Of a DNA stretch of 64,000 bases, positions 1 to 8,408 are shown one piece after another. The notes below the pieces were generated by a model. It was not told the origin of the DNA and did no database searches. It saw nothing but the letters and a program-made list of their open reading frames with translations. Source of the stretch: CAVWCQ01 sp963753545. GTDB lineage: Bacteria > Chloroflexota > Anaerolineae > Aggregatilineales > Aggregatilineaceae. A program made the position numbers and the translations under genes. Every line of letters starts with the position of its first letter. Positions within the stretch are counted from its first letter, which is position 1. The DNA is taken from NCBI GenBank assembly GCA_963753545.1, contig CAVWCQ010000002.1, positions 1-64,000 on the forward strand. The letters run 5' to 3'.

Positions 1-248
1 AAGCCTTTTATGATCTCGTCACGCCAGGATCTTACATTGTGGCGACTGATGGTATCATGCAGTATCTAACTGATGTGCCGCGCGGGAACCCTAACTGGGA
101 CGACGATAATCCATCTGCCGCTGCAGTGGAATTTGTCCAACACCACCCCGAATTTGTGATCGAGCAGCCTGAATGGGTATTTAACGAAAGCGGACTGAGC
201 CACAACATCACTCATTGGCCGGGAGCGTGGCTGCGTCGTGGACAATAG
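1..248 (+). CDS. CmcI/cephalosporin-hydroxylase family protein, 3' end only
   Basis: Only the last ~80 codons are present; the reading frame is open from base 3 at the window edge to TAG at 246-248. The visible part reads as the C-terminus of the CmcI / rhamnosyl O-methyltransferase family (SAM-dependent Rossmann fold): a stretch like DGIMQYLTDVPRG, then WDDDNP, an EFVQHHPEF helix and the closing FNES...WPGAWLRR segment typical of this family. Members occur in glycan and polyketide loci and usually methylate sugars. It overlaps the next glycosyltransferase by 11 bases, so both are probably in one surface-polysaccharide operon. The family call rests on the tail only; the substrate cannot be inferred. 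Confidence 0.7.
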   Translation, partial: AFYDLVTPGSYIVATDGIMQYLTDVPRGNPNWDDDNPSAAAVEFVQHHPEFVIEQPEWVFNESGLSHNITHWPGAWLRRGQ

Positions 249-1182
249 CAGAGTTCCGCCCGTCAGCATTGGCATGCCCGTTTACAATGGAGCCGCCTTT
301 TTGCGCGGCGCTTTGGATTCCTTGCTGGCGCAGGATTTTGCTGATTTTGAACTGGTTATTTCGGACAACGCCTCTACCGATGACACCCCGGGCATCTGTT
401 TAGAATATGCCGCCAGAGATTCACGCATCCGGTATTGTCGAAACAATGAGAATATCGGCGCAGTCAGAAATTTGCGGCGGGTGCTGGAACTCAGCCGGGG
501 CGACTTTTTTATGTGGGCAGCCCACGATGACTTATGGGACCCGGCTTATCTGTCTGCGTGCTATCAGGCACTGCAAAACAATCCGAAAGCCGTGCTGTGC
601 GCGACATCGGCTATCCTGCTTGACCATCAAGGACAAGTGTGGGGAGATCCCTATTGTGAGGACATCGATACTGTTGGGTTAGACCAAATGGCCCGTCTGG
701 AAAAGGTACTCATGGGAATTGCACGTAATACCTCGTTTTACGGTCTATACCGCCGCGAGACGATCCAGCGTATTCCCTTGAAAATGTGTTACGGCTTCGA
801 TCATGTTTTTATGGCTGAGTTAAGCCTATACGGTGAGTTTATCCGCCTGCCTGAGTTTTACTTTTATTCGAGGATTGGAGGAGCGGGGAATTCGACTGGC
901 GGAATTATGAGAACCCTGCAAATCAGATCCCGATTTATGGCGTACTTGCCTAATCTTTCCTTTCTGATGTCATTTTTGAGGAGCGCTTTGACCTGGCAGG
1001 AATTGTCATTGCTCAAACGATTAAAAGCAGCGCGGCTGGTCATTAAACGCTTCAGCTCTCCACCCTATCCAGAACGGATTGCGGGGGATATACGTTACTT
1101 CGCCCAAGTGGTCAAATATCGATCCATAAACTGGATAAAAAGGAAGCTCAGCCCGATCAAACATATGATACTCCGGCATTGA
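238..1182 (+). CDS. Glycosyltransferase family 2
   Basis: A 314-residue GT-A fold glycosyltransferase that would move a sugar from a nucleotide-sugar donor onto a glycan or lipid acceptor at the cytoplasmic membrane face. Visible: the N-terminal VSIGMPVYNG strand, the nucleotide-binding VISDNASTDDTP segment (about residues 40-52), and the acidic metal/nucleotide site WAAHDD near residue 97, equivalent to the DXD motif. The C-terminal third is basic with amphipathic helices, fitting peripheral membrane association. The start is GTG at 238, overlapping the previous gene by 11 bases, which implies translational coupling. Family certain; donor and acceptor unknown. Confidence 0.88.
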   Translation: MDNSRVPPVSIGMPVYNGAAFLRGALDSLLAQDFADFELVISDNASTDDTPGICLEYAARDSRIRYCRNNENIGAVRNLRRVLELSRGDFFMWAAHDDLWDPAYLSACYQALQNNPKAVLCATSAILLDHQGQVWGDPYCEDIDTVGLDQMARLEKVLMGIARNTSFYGLYRRETIQRIPLKMCYGFDHVFMAELSLYGEFIRLPEFYFYSRIGGAGNSTGGIMRTLQIRSRFMAYLPNLSFLMSFLRSALTWQELSLLKRLKAARLVIKRFSSPPYPERIAGDIRYFAQVVKYRSINWIKRKLSPIKHMILRH

Positions 1183-1189
1183 GGGTCTT

Positions 1190-2194
1190 CTAGCGACGAG
1201 CGCGTTTGAGCAGCGCATTCAGAAGACTTTTCAGCGGCCAGATTAACCCCAGTTTGATCCAGCGAGCCGTCAATATCAGCGCATAGGTAGCCAATAAAAC
1301 CATTTTTAGGAACGGATTCGCTTTAATCTGCCTGACTGCCAGATAGATAGCCTTAAAACCGTCAAGTTGATGACGATATTGACGGCGACATACTTCAAAG
1401 AGATTCCTGAGGACCAACCCGCTGTTCCTCACGCCATGAGTTGTTACGGCAGGAACAAACTCAGACTGAGTGGGAGTATTCTGCATGGGTTCAAGGTGAG
1501 GAGTAAAACGAATATCTCGGCAAATATGCAGATAAACTTTGAGGGGTGTTGTTTTATAAAACAGTACTTTTTTGTCCACATAGATCGTTCCCTGCGCGGC
1601 AAGCTGCACATACATCGGGACTTCGTAATTCATGGGGCCGCTGAAATCGAGAACGGTGCCGCCGCTGGAAGTCAGTAGCGCTTCGCGACGGAAGATTCCG
1701 TAGAACGGGTTAGCCTGATAACTCACTGCGGTCCTCAAGAGACGCCTCCACTGAGGCTTCGGAGTGAGATCGTAGTAGCGCTGTGAGACGGTATGAAAGG
1801 GAAGCCTTGTCCTATCTGGAATCATATGTTGAGTCTCAGAAGCCGCCAGGACGATATGTTGATGTCGATCCAAAATGTCTACCAGAGTCGCAACGAAATC
1901 TGGTTCCCATAAATCGTCATCCGATGCCCACATAAAATAAGGGCCGCGTGCCAGTCGCAGCACGTTTTTGAAGTTCTCCGCCGGAGGAATCAGCGCTGGA
2001 TTGCGATGATACTGAATACAGGAGTATCGCTCATGCAACTTCTGGCAAACTTCAGGCGTATGATCGGGGCTGGCGTTATCCGATACGATGATTTCGATGT
2101 GCGGGTAGGTCTGGTTAACTAAACTTTCCAGGGACTCTTCCAATAAATCCGCGCGATTGTAGGTTGGGAGTCCGATACTCACTAGATTAGCCAT
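1190..2194 (-). CDS. Glycosyltransferase family 2
   Basis: A second GT2 enzyme, convergent with the previous gene and separated by only 7 bases. It carries the same signature elements: VSIGLPTYNRAD at the N-terminus, IIVSDNASPDHTP, and the metal site FMWASDDDLWEP. Overall it is clearly related to the gene at 238-1182, which suggests a duplicated pair extending the same glycan. The last ~35 residues are hydrophobic and basic, a possible membrane anchor. I chose ATG at 2194 (334 residues) because it sits directly before the conserved first strand; the frame could also start at TTG 2221 (nine extra residues). Substrate unknown. Confidence 0.85.
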   Translation of the reverse strand: MANLVSIGLPTYNRADLLEESLESLVNQTYPHIEIIVSDNASPDHTPEVCQKLHERYSCIQYHRNPALIPPAENFKNVLRLARGPYFMWASDDDLWEPDFVATLVDILDRHQHIVLAASETQHMIPDRTRLPFHTVSQRYYDLTPKPQWRRLLRTAVSYQANPFYGIFRREALLTSSGGTVLDFSGPMNYEVPMYVQLAAQGTIYVDKKVLFYKTTPLKVYLHICRDIRFTPHLEPMQNTPTQSEFVPAVTTHGVRNSGLVLRNLFEVCRRQYRHQLDGFKAIYLAVRQIKANPFLKMVLLATYALILTARWIKLGLIWPLKSLLNALLKRARR

Positions 2195-2421
2195 TAAACA
2201 CACCCTGTCGATAGAAGACAAACCCGTGGAATATTACCTTCAAGTGGAAGGCCAGAGCAAATAGTGGGTCGTTCTGCGGCGACAGAAACGGTCTGCCTTG
2301 CAGTGCCACCTAATTTTTGATGGATTGCCAGTACCCTGAGTATCATAGCGTTCCCTTAAACAGAATGTTTTATGGAAAACATTGAGGCCCAAAACGATAT
2401 CACGAAAGGAGTGCTGCCATC

Positions 2422-3402
2422 TTGGATTGGAGCACAAAAACAGTTCTCATAACGGGGGCCGGAGGTTTTATCGGAAGCCATCTGACCGAGCGTCTGGTTG
2501 AATTAGGGGCGCAGGTACGTGCCCTGGTGCATTATAACGCCCTTGGAACCTGGGGATGGCTGGACCAGTCGCCCGTGCGCGATCAGATCGAGGTCATTGC
2601 CGGAGATATTACCGACCACGACAGCGTCCGGCAGGCAATGGAAGGCAGACAGATTGTTTTTCATCTCGCCGCCCTGATTGCTATTCCCTATTCGTATCGT
2701 GCTCCACTTTCCTATGTGCGCACCAACATCGAGGGAACGCTCAACGTTGCCCAAAATGCGCCAGGCATTGAGCGGTTGATCCATACATCCACCAGCGAAG
2801 TTTATGGCACAGCCCGTCAGATTCCCATCAACGAGGAGCATCCTCTCCAGGGGCAGTCGCCTTATGCCGCTTCTAAAATTGGGGCCGACAAGATCATTAA
2901 ATCTTTTCACTTGTCGTCCAATTTGCCTGTTGTAACCGTCCGGCCCTTTAATACGTTTGGTCCGCGCCAATCTGCTCGTGCCGTGATTCCGACCATCATT
3001 ACCCAATGTTTAACGGGAGAGGTCGTTCGGCTTGGCAAGTTGACCCCTACTCGCGATCTGAACTACGTCGCCAATACGGTTAACGGCTTTATCAAAGCGG
3101 CTGAAGCGCCCGATTCGGTCCTGGGCCAAGCGTTTAATTTGGGATCGGGCCGAGAAATAACCATTGGTGAATTGGCCGAGAAGATCATTGAATTGATAGG
3201 TCGCCCAGTTCGTATAGAATGCGATACCCAGCGAGTTCGCCCCGATAAGAGCGAGGTGGAACGGCTGCGAGCCGATAGTACCCGCGCCCGCCAACTGCTG
3301 GGCTGGGAACCCGCTGTTAGCCTGGAAGATGGGCTGTCACATACGATTGAATGGATCAGCCGTCATTTACAAAGGTATCGTCCAGGTACTTATATCACTT
3401 AA
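2422..3402 (+). CDS. NAD-dependent 4,6-dehydratase/epimerase, extended SDR (LegB-like)
   Basis: A 326-residue extended short-chain dehydrogenase acting on a nucleotide sugar. The Rossmann glycine motif TGAGGFIGSH lies at residues 11-20 and the catalytic Tyr-Lys pair (YAASK) near residues 148-152, with an STSEVYG segment before it. The N-terminal LVHYNALGTWGWLD stretch resembles the LegB group of UDP-GlcNAc 4,6-dehydratases used for legionaminic-type sugars, so a role in making a modified sugar for the neighbouring glycosyltransferases is likely. The start is TTG at 2422, supported by AAAGGAG about 12 bases upstream. The SDR class is certain; the exact sugar is an inference. Confidence 0.82.
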   Translation: MDWSTKTVLITGAGGFIGSHLTERLVELGAQVRALVHYNALGTWGWLDQSPVRDQIEVIAGDITDHDSVRQAMEGRQIVFHLAALIAIPYSYRAPLSYVRTNIEGTLNVAQNAPGIERLIHTSTSEVYGTARQIPINEEHPLQGQSPYAASKIGADKIIKSFHLSSNLPVVTVRPFNTFGPRQSARAVIPTIITQCLTGEVVRLGKLTPTRDLNYVANTVNGFIKAAEAPDSVLGQAFNLGSGREITIGELAEKIIELIGRPVRIECDTQRVRPDKSEVERLRADSTRARQLLGWEPAVSLEDGLSHTIEWISRHLQRYRPGTYIT

Positions 3403-3409
3403 GACATGG

Positions 3410-4582
3410 CTAAGGCGTCTGCGGGCTGGGTCGGAAGCGCAGAATACGCCCTTCCTCCAGCGAGACATAGATCCAGCCCTCGGCACTGACGGCAATATCT
3501 GCCGGGTGTTCGGGGAAGATTCCCAGCCCCAAGATTGAATACTCTTCAACAGGCAGACGATTTGCAGGATTCTCGCTGATCGGCGCAATGATATCACTGA
3601 CGACAGGGGTGCCAGACCCAAAACTGATAACCACCACTGCATAGCCGCTGGGGGCAGGTAGCCCCCACGATCCATGCAGAGTCACTAACAGCGTTCCCTT
3701 GTAAACGGGATAAGCGTCACTGTTATAAAATGCTAGCCCGGATGGAGTGCTGCCGGCATCAAAAGTCAGGGTGGGCGGCTGGAAACTATAATCAGCTCCC
3801 GACTCAAATCGATTCAATTCATCCACTGATAGTTTCGCACCTGATAGATCGAGGGGTAGTTGGCTATCCGCGATCCACAGGTCGCCCGATTCCGGCTGCC
3901 AGGCAAAATCGGTGGGATGATGCAGGCCAGATGCTTCAATCCGTTCGTCAGTACCGTCGAGGGCAAAACTGAGCAGTGCCCCGCGCCGGGGATCGCTCGG
4001 CTCACAGTCATCACAGCTTGCCCCGGTGGTCACATAGAGCCGCTGGTCCGATCCGACGCCAATGCTGCCCGGCCACCATCCCTGCTCATCGGACAAATGG
4101 TCCACCAGCCGCGTCTGCGTTTCACACAGGCCGTCTCCGTCCGCATCATCGAGCCGGATCACCTGCTGCGCCGTCAGGACAAACAGCGATTTTTCATAGA
4201 CTGCCAGCGCAACAGGCAGATCGAGATCTGCCGCAACCAGCCGAGGCTCGTCCATATATTGATCGCCATCCGCGTCTCGCATCGCCCAGATTTCCCCGGC
4301 TGCTGTACGCGCCATGTAAAGCGTATTGTCAGGCGCGAAGGCAAGTCCCATCAGCGAGGGCACAGCTTCGGGCGGCTGACCGTCTTCGTAGACTACTTCC
4401 AGGCAGGTCAGGTTGTGGTCATGATAGGTTTCCCCGGGGGCCAAGCGGCAGGGTGGCGGTGGGGGCTGCCGCACAGCCAGCGGTTGAGCCAGCGCAGGGA
4501 GACCAGACGCGAACAGAACAGCAGTTAACACGAGCGCCGCGCGGATGATTACCCAGAGCGTGGATTTCGGTGGTTTTGCCAA
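3410..4582 (-). CDS. Exported beta-propeller protein, sorbosone/glucose dehydrogenase-like
   Basis: 390 residues beginning with a clear signal peptide: a basic start, a hydrophobic core (ALVLTAVLFASGLPALAQ) and an AxA-type cleavage site near residue 33. The mature part contains repeated propeller blades (LMGLAFAPDNTLYMA, SIGVGSDQRLYVTTG, PTDFAWQPESGDLWIAD, DIAVSAEGWIYV) like the PQQ-dependent glucose/sorbosone dehydrogenase superfamily, so it is an exported, probably sugar-binding or oxidising protein. Two DADGD stretches could bind calcium. Whether PQQ-binding residues are kept cannot be judged here, so enzymatic function is unproven. It is convergent with the dehydratase gene, with a 7-base gap and no terminator between them. 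Confidence 0.75.
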   Translation of the reverse strand: MAKPPKSTLWVIIRAALVLTAVLFASGLPALAQPLAVRQPPPPPCRLAPGETYHDHNLTCLEVVYEDGQPPEAVPSLMGLAFAPDNTLYMARTAAGEIWAMRDADGDQYMDEPRLVAADLDLPVALAVYEKSLFVLTAQQVIRLDDADGDGLCETQTRLVDHLSDEQGWWPGSIGVGSDQRLYVTTGASCDDCEPSDPRRGALLSFALDGTDERIEASGLHHPTDFAWQPESGDLWIADSQLPLDLSGAKLSVDELNRFESGADYSFQPPTLTFDAGSTPSGLAFYNSDAYPVYKGTLLVTLHGSWGLPAPSGYAVVVISFGSGTPVVSDIIAPISENPANRLPVEEYSILGLGIFPEHPADIAVSAEGWIYVSLEEGRILRFRPSPQTP

Positions 4583-4715
4583 GCGTGATGATCCTTCGCC
4601 GCAGTCGATGAACGGGTGGCAATCATAGCCCGGCGGCGCGGATCGTGCCAGCGTTTAAACACGTATCTGACGGACCTGGAGCCTGCACCTTTGAGTATAA
4701 ATCGCTTCCCTAACA

Positions 4716-4803
4716 AACTTTCCGAAAAAATTAGTTGATCACTTCACCATCGAGGGCATCTGCGACCCCCCTTTTTCCCGGTATGCTCACTATGATTTCC
4801 TAA
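4716..4803. repeat. Diverged intergenic repeat, copy 1
   Basis: This stretch matches bases 33501-33590. Both contain AACTTT, then an identical 19-mer (AAAATTAGTTGATCACTTC), then, at similar spacing, a C- or G-run next to a T-run and the string TCACTA...TTTCCTAACC (copy 1) or TCACTAACTGTTTTCTAACC (copy 2). Neither copy lies in a gene. It could be a remnant of a small mobile element or a conserved regulatory block; no transposase is nearby. Confidence 0.5.
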
Positions 4804-4965
4804 CCGCGCACAACCTTTTGTTTCCGCCGATTTTTGGTCGATCATAGTAGCCCAGGATACGCTTATCTGGCGGTTGAGTCATATTGAATAAATCCACTCA
4901 TGCAACGAATTGTTGGAATATGTCCTTATATTTGACCTATCTATTTTATTTTAACTTTGCTTAAA

Positions 4966-4993
4966 TTGACAATTCATTGACAAATGTTACAAT
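4966..4993 (+). promoter_or_regulatory. Sigma70-like promoter for the phosphorelay operon
   Basis: TTGACA at 4966-4971 and TACAAT at 4988-4993 with a 16-base spacer, in an AT-rich stretch. A second TTGACA at 4977-4982 is too close to serve the same -10. Transcription would begin near 5000, giving a leader of about 210 bases before the kinase gene; no known riboswitch is recognisable in that leader. The rest of the 4583-5211 gap holds only the repeat at 4716-4803. Confidence 0.5.
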
Positions 4994-5211
4994 AAAAAAG
5001 ACGCGAATAATTAAACTGCATGAAATAATTAAGACGCAGTAACACAGTGAATGTCTTTGATGCCGGGGGATTCAGGGGCCATAGTTTCCTCATAGAGCAC
5101 CTCAGCTCCTAACCTACCAACGACTTCTAATGGACTTATATCTATCTGCCATGTAGAACGTATCCGTGTTCGGTCTATTTTTCAACGCGGCTCCAACTGT
5201 ATTGGAATAAG

Positions 5212-7122
5212 GTGGCGTTAGGAATTATGCTAAAAAAGTTCCACGGACAATATGATAATCTGACGATCAGGGGAAAGTTTCTCCTCGTATTCTCCAGTCT
5301 GATTGTTCTGATCATTCTGATTACGATCAGCAATGCATTTATTCAGGTCCGATTCATCACTCCTGCGAATCAAAGCTTGGAGAGTTCGACGCAGGAAATG
5401 ATGATGGGCAAGGATTTCAACTTCCAGTTCGTTCAAGCGCGCAACCTCGAGGCACAGATAATTACCGCCTATCTGGCCTATGGATACCAGGGGGTGATGG
5501 ATCTCTACGCAAATCACCTTCCCTTTTTTGACAACGCTCTGAGTATCCTGGACCAACTAGCTGAAAATCGAAACAGCGCCGAGATTGCGGGCAGCACGAG
5601 AAACAGCGAAGAAAAGGCTGATATCGGTCATGTACGCCAACTGCTAGAGGACTATCGTGCATTCCTGGATCACTTGCAGAGCGGCATGCTTGAACATGGT
5701 AATACCACACTGGGCCTGGGCAGCGCAGTTATCAATCCATTGACCGAGATCAACGATACAGTCGATGCTGGCGAGGCCATCACGCTTGCTTCGGACTACA
5801 TTACCAAATTTGATCCCAAAGGAATGCTCACCTTCCCCGCTGCTCTGGCCAATCTGCAGGCTGATGTAGAAGCCGCTGACTTGTCCGCAGCACAAAAAGA
5901 AGAATTAATTGGGCTGATTGATGAGAGCCACAAAGCATTTCGCTCCCTGCTCAACCTTGATGCCGAGCTGATTGACGGATTCACCTCGCTGGAATTTGTC
6001 GGCGGCCCGGTATCGGCAGCCATTACGGAATTTATTGATAAAGAAGTACAGGAGCAGCGAAAGGCACAGGACCAGCTTGACGACGCGGAAACCCTGCAAA
6101 GAGATATCAACATAGGTATTGCCATCCTGGCCGTTGTTGTTGCGCTCACCATTGCTTTCTTCACGAGCAAGTCTCTGTCGCAGCCTATTGTTGAACTTGC
6201 CGGCCTGGCGGAACGGATCGCAGATGGCATCTATGACCAGCGCGCAAGGGTCGTCCATAAGGATGAAGTCGGACAACTGGCCCTGATGTTCAATAAGATG
6301 ATTGATGATGTGTCGATTCGCGAAGCGCGGCTGCGTGAGCAGACGGACAAACTGGTCGTGGCTACGGCTCGTGCAAGAGAAGCGACACGGTTAAAAAGCG
6401 AATTTTTAGGGAACATGTCACACGAACTGCGCACTCCACTCAACGCGATTATCGGCTACAGCGACATGCTGTTGATGGGCATGAGTGGCGCGTTAAATGA
6501 GAAGCAAGAGCACAAGGTCGAGCGCCTGCGCGAAAATGGAGTTCGCCTGCTGAACCTGATCAATGACGTTCTGGATCTCACCCGTATCGAAGCACGGCGC
6601 GTGGAGGTAATTCTCAAGCCCTTTGAGCCGCGTTCGCTGCTCTACCGTCTGCGAGGCCAGATGGAAGTACTCGCTTCTGATAAAGGGCTGGCATTTGATC
6701 TTGACATTGCGTCCGATGTGCCTGACATTCTGATCAGCGATGAGAAGCGAGTTGAGCAGGTTGTCGTTAACCTGTTGTCAAACGCCTTCAAGTTTACGCC
6801 AGCGGGCAAGGTTGTACTCAAGAGTTGGATCAATGCTGACAATCAGACGTGGCTGATATCGGTCAGCGATACAGGCATTGGAATTCCACCCCATGCTCGC
6901 AGCTTAATCTTTGAAGAATTCCGGCAGTTGGATGGAGCGCCCACCCGTGCATATAAGGGCACGGGGCTTGGGCTGGCCATTACGCGCAACCTTGTACATA
7001 TCATGGGCGGCCAGATCGGTGTCGAGAGTGAACTGGGTTTAGGCAGCACCTTTACAGTATCCCTCCCTCTTCAGCTAGAAAAAATCTCTACTCCTGAACC
7101 AGTGGAGGCATCACATGCTTGA
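5212..7122 (+). CDS. Membrane sensor histidine kinase with HAMP domain
   Basis: 636 residues. Order of parts: first membrane helix (about residues 23-44, FLLVFSSLIVLIILITIS), a ~255-residue outside sensor region that looks all-helical, second membrane helix (about 300-322), HAMP linker (about 323-375), HisKA with phospho-acceptor His404 in NMSHELRTPL, and an HATPase domain with N box NLLSNAFKF, G1 DTGIGIP and G2 GTGLGLAI. It senses an unknown outside signal and phosphorylates the receiver proteins encoded just downstream. GTG at 5212 is used; ATG at 5227 is an equally possible start. It overlaps the next gene by 8 bases. Upstream promoter at 4966-4993. Confidence 0.9.
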   Translation: MALGIMLKKFHGQYDNLTIRGKFLLVFSSLIVLIILITISNAFIQVRFITPANQSLESSTQEMMMGKDFNFQFVQARNLEAQIITAYLAYGYQGVMDLYANHLPFFDNALSILDQLAENRNSAEIAGSTRNSEEKADIGHVRQLLEDYRAFLDHLQSGMLEHGNTTLGLGSAVINPLTEINDTVDAGEAITLASDYITKFDPKGMLTFPAALANLQADVEAADLSAAQKEELIGLIDESHKAFRSLLNLDAELIDGFTSLEFVGGPVSAAITEFIDKEVQEQRKAQDQLDDAETLQRDINIGIAILAVVVALTIAFFTSKSLSQPIVELAGLAERIADGIYDQRARVVHKDEVGQLALMFNKMIDDVSIREARLREQTDKLVVATARAREATRLKSEFLGNMSHELRTPLNAIIGYSDMLLMGMSGALNEKQEHKVERLRENGVRLLNLINDVLDLTRIEARRVEVILKPFEPRSLLYRLRGQMEVLASDKGLAFDLDIASDVPDILISDEKRVEQVVVNLLSNAFKFTPAGKVVLKSWINADNQTWLISVSDTGIGIPPHARSLIFEEFRQLDGAPTRAYKGTGLGLAITRNLVHIMGGQIGVESELGLGSTFTVSLPLQLEKISTPEPVEASHA

Positions 7123-7549
7123 TTTAACCGATCCGCACACCTGGGCAATTTTGCTAGTAGATGATGAGCCCGATAACCTCGAAGTTCTCGCTGAATCGCT
7201 AGCTTTTTTTGGCGCAACCGTGCGGACCGCGTCTGATGGCGAAGAGGGGTTGGAGGTTCTTAAGGATTTTTTGCCCGACCTGATTATTCTCGATCTTTCC
7301 ATGCCAAAGATGGATGGATGGGCGATGCGGAAACATGTCAAAAGCAACCCTATAACTGGGGATATTCCTATCGTGGCGCTGTCGGCTCATGCAATGGCTG
7401 GAGACCGAGAGCGCGCACTTGAAGTTGGCTTTGACGGTTATTTAACCAAACCGATCAATCTTGCCACCCTGTTAGCTGATATTCGCGCTGCGCTCCAAAG
7501 CGGCGACCAGGACTCACAAAACAAGCAGCAAGAAGAGGCTGAACGATGA
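7115..7549 (+). CDS. Receiver-only response regulator
   Basis: 144 residues, a single CheY-like receiver domain without output domain. Acidic pair Asp16-Asp17, phospho-acceptor Asp60 (LIILDLSMP), switch Ser90 and Lys112 (LTKP) are all present. The short tail is Gln/Glu rich. It starts within the end of the kinase gene (8-base overlap) and overlaps the following receiver by 4 bases, so the three are almost certainly co-translated. It probably works as a phosphate shuttle or by protein-protein contact and not by binding DNA. Confidence 0.9.
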   Translation: MLDLTDPHTWAILLVDDEPDNLEVLAESLAFFGATVRTASDGEEGLEVLKDFLPDLIILDLSMPKMDGWAMRKHVKSNPITGDIPIVALSAHAMAGDRERALEVGFDGYLTKPINLATLLADIRAALQSGDQDSQNKQQEEAER

Positions 7550-7926
7550 AGTTAAGTGATTGGAACGTTGTCGTTGTTGAAGACGAGGCTGACAGCCGGG
7601 AGCTTGTTCAGGGAATTCTGGGTTATCATGGCATCAAGAATGTGGCAACACCGACGGCTGAGGAGGCGCTGCGCATCCTAAAGGAGAGCATACCCACGCT
7701 CATCATTATCGATTTATCTCTACCGGGGATGGATGGTTGGAGTTTGCTGGCAGAGATCCAAAAAAACGTGACTTTGCAAAATGTGCCGTGCATTGCCATC
7801 ACGGCCTATCATGCGGCAGAGGTAGCAAATGAGGCGATTGAAGCGGGATTCGACGCCTATTTTGCCAAGCCGCTGGATGCGACCACATTTGTACGTGAAC
7901 TGGTCATGCTGGTAGAAGAGGGCTGA
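7546..7926 (+). CDS. Receiver-only response regulator
   Basis: 126 residues, CheY-like. Glu12-Asp13, phospho-acceptor Asp56 (LIIIDLSLP), switch Thr86 and Lys108 (FAKP) are present, so it should be phosphorylatable. It begins with an ATGA overlap with the preceding receiver gene. No output domain. The sequence is clearly related to the neighbouring receiver at 7115-7549, suggesting duplication within the operon. Confidence 0.9.
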   Translation: MKLSDWNVVVVEDEADSRELVQGILGYHGIKNVATPTAEEALRILKESIPTLIIIDLSLPGMDGWSLLAEIQKNVTLQNVPCIAITAYHAAEVANEAIEAGFDAYFAKPLDATTFVRELVMLVEEG

Positions 7927-7946
7927 GAGGAAGGGGTAGGGGGAAG

Positions 7947-8408
7947 ATGGCGAAGTTGGTTGTGATTGAAGACGAAATCGATCTGTGCGACACCTTAAGT
8001 GATGCGCTTAAGGCTGCCGGGCATACGGTAGATAGTTTCTATTCGGGCACTGAGGCGATTAACGCTTTTATTCGGAAGCGAATCCTTCCTGATGTAGTCG
8101 TGCTGGATATGCAGCTTCCGGGGGACTCAGGGATGGTCGTTCTAGGACTGATCCGCCGGTTGCCTCGCCTGCAAAAGACCAAGGTCATCATTTCGAGCGG
8201 CCATGTTGATGCAGGCCAGTGGGCTGTTAAACAGTGGGGCGCTGATCTGTTTTTACAAAAGCCGTTGTCATTAGATGTGCTAAAGAGGACTATTAATGAC
8301 TTCACCAGAAAATCCGACGGACTTGCAGAAACAGACACAGTTGCCCTTGCCTTATCAGCCGCTAAACCTTTTGTCGCTCACTCAACTCATGCGGCAGATG
8401 GCCCATGA
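7947..8408 (+). CDS. Receiver-domain response regulator with short tail
   Basis: 153 residues. A receiver domain occupies about residues 1-117: Glu8-Asp9, phospho-acceptor Asp54 (VVVLDMQLP), Ser in IISSGH near residue 84, Lys105 (LQKP). The remaining ~35 residues match no known output domain and are encoded by the same bases that encode the start of the next gene in another frame (113-base overlap), so the tail is probably unconstrained. A GGAAGGGG stretch about 15 bases upstream may serve as a distant ribosome site. It belongs to the same operon as the other two receivers. Confidence 0.87.
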   Translation: MAKLVVIEDEIDLCDTLSDALKAAGHTVDSFYSGTEAINAFIRKRILPDVVVLDMQLPGDSGMVVLGLIRRLPRLQKTKVIISSGHVDAGQWAVKQWGADLFLQKPLSLDVLKRTINDFTRKSDGLAETDTVALALSAAKPFVAHSTHAADGP

